Part shown: positions 43,860 to 45,312 of the stretch, one piece after another
Position numbering within the stretch: position 1 is the stretch's first letter
Layout of the letters: every line of letters begins with the position of its first letter
Position numbers and translations under genes: made by a program
NCBI GenBank assembly: GCA_029101185.1
Contig: JAQXQN010000089.1
Span: 1 to 45,312, forward strand
Reading direction: 5' to 3'
DNA length: 45,312 nt
Source of the DNA: Eggerthellales bacterium
GTDB lineage: Bacteria > Actinomycetota > Coriobacteriia > Coriobacteriales > Eggerthellaceae
Notes under the pieces: model-generated
Seen by the model: the letters and a program-made list of their open reading frames with translations, nothing else
Database searches by the model: none
What the model was told of the DNA's origin: nothing

Positions 43860-44597
43860 TTAGCCTCGATACGGCTGGTCTACCACCATAAGCCGTCCAC
43901 AAGAGGGACACACCGCAAGGGGGTATTCCGAACGAAGCCTCAGCACCCTGGTAGGATCTATCCTGGAGCGGCACACCGAGCAGGTCCCCTGTTCAAGCAG
44001 GCACACCGCTACGCCCCCCTTTGCCTTGATCAGCTTGTCGTATTTGGACAGGGTGGGACCATCTAGACGGCTTGCCAGCTGGCGTTTTTGGGCGGTGGCT
44101 CGATTGATCTCCTCTATCATGCGCCCGCCCTGGCTCTTATAAGAGCCAATCAGCTCACGCTCCTGGGCATCAAGCTTTTCAAGGGACGAAGCCGCCTGGG
44201 GAAATAAATCGTCAATCTGCAGAATCTGGGTCTCAAGCTTATCCCGCTGCTGGGATATCTCCTCCATGCGCTGGCCGATAAGCTCAAGCTCCGCGGCGCA
44301 TTCCTGGGACTTGCGAAAGTTCACCCCTGGCAGAGACATTGCCTGCTGCACGCTTCGCTGTTTGGCCACAAGTTGCCCTTCCTCAGCGGCTAGATCCGAC
44401 AGGGAGGTATGGGCATCGGTACGCATCCCCGTCATCTTCCGCATGGATTTGGATACTTCCTCGCGCCTATGGCGAACATCGAGGATCTTTTGCTTCTGAG
44501 GGAGGCTTTCCAGGTTCTTCTCCAGCGCCTGGATGGTACTATCGAGCCGCTGCAGGGCCACTAGGATTTGCACGGTCTCAACGGATGTCTGGGTCAT
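43860..44597 (-). CDS. Coiled-coil protein with C4-type zinc ribbon (CT398-like)
   Basis: 245-residue protein: a long antiparallel coiled coil (about residues 10-180), then a C-terminal zinc ribbon with CSVC and CPSC pairs (about 206-236). This is the build of the CT398/HP0958 family, whose characterised members act as scaffolds, for example in flagellar or type III export. No such system is visible here, so the role is open. AAGGAGG precedes the ATG at 44597. The start overlaps the end of the Nif3 gene by 20 bases, a conserved actinobacterial pairing. Confidence 0.86.
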   Translation of the reverse strand: MTQTSVETVQILVALQRLDSTIQALEKNLESLPQKQKILDVRHRREEVSKSMRKMTGMRTDAHTSLSDLAAEEGQLVAKQRSVQQAMSLPGVNFRKSQECAAELELIGQRMEEISQQRDKLETQILQIDDLFPQAASSLEKLDAQERELIGSYKSQGGRMIEEINRATAQKRQLASRLDGPTLSKYDKLIKAKGGVAVCLLEQGTCSVCRSRIDPTRVLRLRSEYPLAVCPSCGRLMVVDQPYRG

Positions 44598-45312
44598 GCT
44601 CTACCTCCTTGCACGTCGTCCAGTTCTCCCGTGGGTCAAGACAGACCACCGGCGCGTTGCATACCTGCTGCGCAATCCGAGACAACACGCCTACAAAGGG
44701 CTGCTCGGACACGTCATGGCCTAGATCGATAATGGTAAGCCCTTCCCCGCACCCATCTAGGGCCGCATGGTACTTGACCTCTCCGCACACCAGGGCATCA
44801 ACACCCCGGGCAAGGCAGCGCTCAGGGGCGTCGGAAGCAGACCCGGTCCAGGCGCACAGGGTGGAAATCTCCCGTCCCCCGTCCCAAACGCGGGCATTTC
44901 CCCCAAAGGAGCTGTTGCAGCGCCCTGCCAGTTCCTGGGCACTCATGCAAGGCAGACGGCCGATCCTTCCGTATCCCGCATCAAGGGACGGTTCTCCCAC
45001 GCGTTCAAGCACGTCAATAGCGCAAGACCCCAAAGGCCCTAAAAGCATGTCAGCCACCAGGGGGCTCGCATCCAGACAGGTATGGAAGTTCATCAGGGCC
45101 ACGCCATGGGAGATGGCCTCAAAGACCACCGAAGAGGAAACGCTCGAGCCCGATCCCGGAGGGTGGAAGGTACGCGGGGGATCAAGAAACACTGGATGGT
45201 GGGTAAGCAGCACGTTGCACCCCTGCTCCATGGCGAAGCGAACCCCGTCTATGGAAGCATCCAAGGCCACGGCAACGCCTCTGACCACAGCGGCAGGGTC
45301 TCCCACAGACAG
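44578..45312 (-). CDS. Nif3-like dinuclear metal centre protein, truncated at the window edge
   Basis: Member of the Nif3/YbgI family, often annotated GTP cyclohydrolase I type 2 although the activity is doubtful. The 5' part lies beyond base 45312; the frame is open to the edge and the first visible residues LSVGDP match the family's N-terminal VGLxVGD. Metal-binding motifs are LLTHHPVF, NFHTCLD and the C-terminal DLGHDVSEQP (HxxxE). The visible 244 residues are nearly the whole short-form protein. It is translationally coupled to the following zinc-ribbon gene. Confidence 0.9.
   Translation of the reverse strand: MSVGDPAAVVRGVAVALDASIDGVRFAMEQGCNVLLTHHPVFLDPPRTFHPPGSGSSVSSSVVFEAISHGVALMNFHTCLDASPLVADMLLGPLGSCAIDVLERVGEPSLDAGYGRIGRLPCMSAQELAGRCNSSFGGNARVWDGGREISTLCAWTGSASDAPERCLARGVDALVCGEVKYHAALDGCGEGLTIIDLGHDVSEQPFVGVLSRIAQQVCNAPVVCLDPRENWTTCKEVEHDPDIR

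Overview
The window looks like chromosomal core DNA of an anaerobic, moderately GC-rich actinobacterium, most likely of class Coriobacteriia (Eggerthellaceae/Atopobiaceae relatives). This is inferred from three things: an oxygen-independent class III ribonucleotide reductase, a Pta/AckA acetate pathway, and the actinobacterial order asp23-fakA-recG-rsmD-coaD-(SepIVA-like)-yceD-rpmF...rnc-smc-ftsY-ffh. I cannot name the species. No transposase, integrase, phage gene or CRISPR array was seen.

Layout. 1-3275 (+): nrdD (5' end outside the window), nrdG and a zinc-ribbon/DUF6273 protein. 3478-6446: a small membrane protein (-), the translesion polymerase gene dinB (+) behind two LexA-like boxes, and a family 2 glycosyltransferase (-). 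6650-8949: pta (+) and ackA (-), convergent rather than in the usual operon. 9055-12570 (-): xseB, xseA, a YugP-like zinc peptidase and ribonuclease D. 12650-15492: a lipid kinase (+), a TerC-like membrane protein (-) and an unknown membrane-anchored protein (+). 15601-16263 (-): five tRNA genes (Gly, Cys, Gly, Val, Leu).

16320-23760 (-), transcribed from right to left: aroF, tyrA, aroB, aroC, pheA, a trifunctional aroE-aroK-aroQ fusion, then secG. This covers DAHP synthesis through to prephenate dehydratase and dehydrogenase, with EPSP synthase (aroA) the only missing step. 23909-28580 (-): gap, pgk, tpiA and gpmI, a lower-glycolysis run with two internal hairpin terminators. 28672-43421 (-): asp23, fakA, recG, rsmD, coaD, a SepIVA-like coiled-coil gene, yceD, rpmF, plsX, rnc, smc, ftsY and ffh. 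These serve lipid-precursor synthesis, ribosome maturation, chromosome condensation and protein targeting. 43571-45312 (-): rpmB, a coiled-coil/zinc-ribbon protein and a truncated Nif3-family gene.

Everything from 15601 to the right edge lies on the minus strand, which suggests a single replichore direction. Intergenic gaps are short and none exceeds about 300 bases. The longest (3276-3477, 3838-4054, 14380-14652, 15954-16174) hold only promoter-type signals or nothing I can recognise. I see no clearly new multi-gene system. The points most worth following are the AroE-K-Q fusion, the paired SOS-type operators at dinB, a 19-bp palindrome at the asp23-fakA promoter, in-frame coding repeats in pheA and recG, and several small uncharacterised membrane or zinc-ribbon genes.
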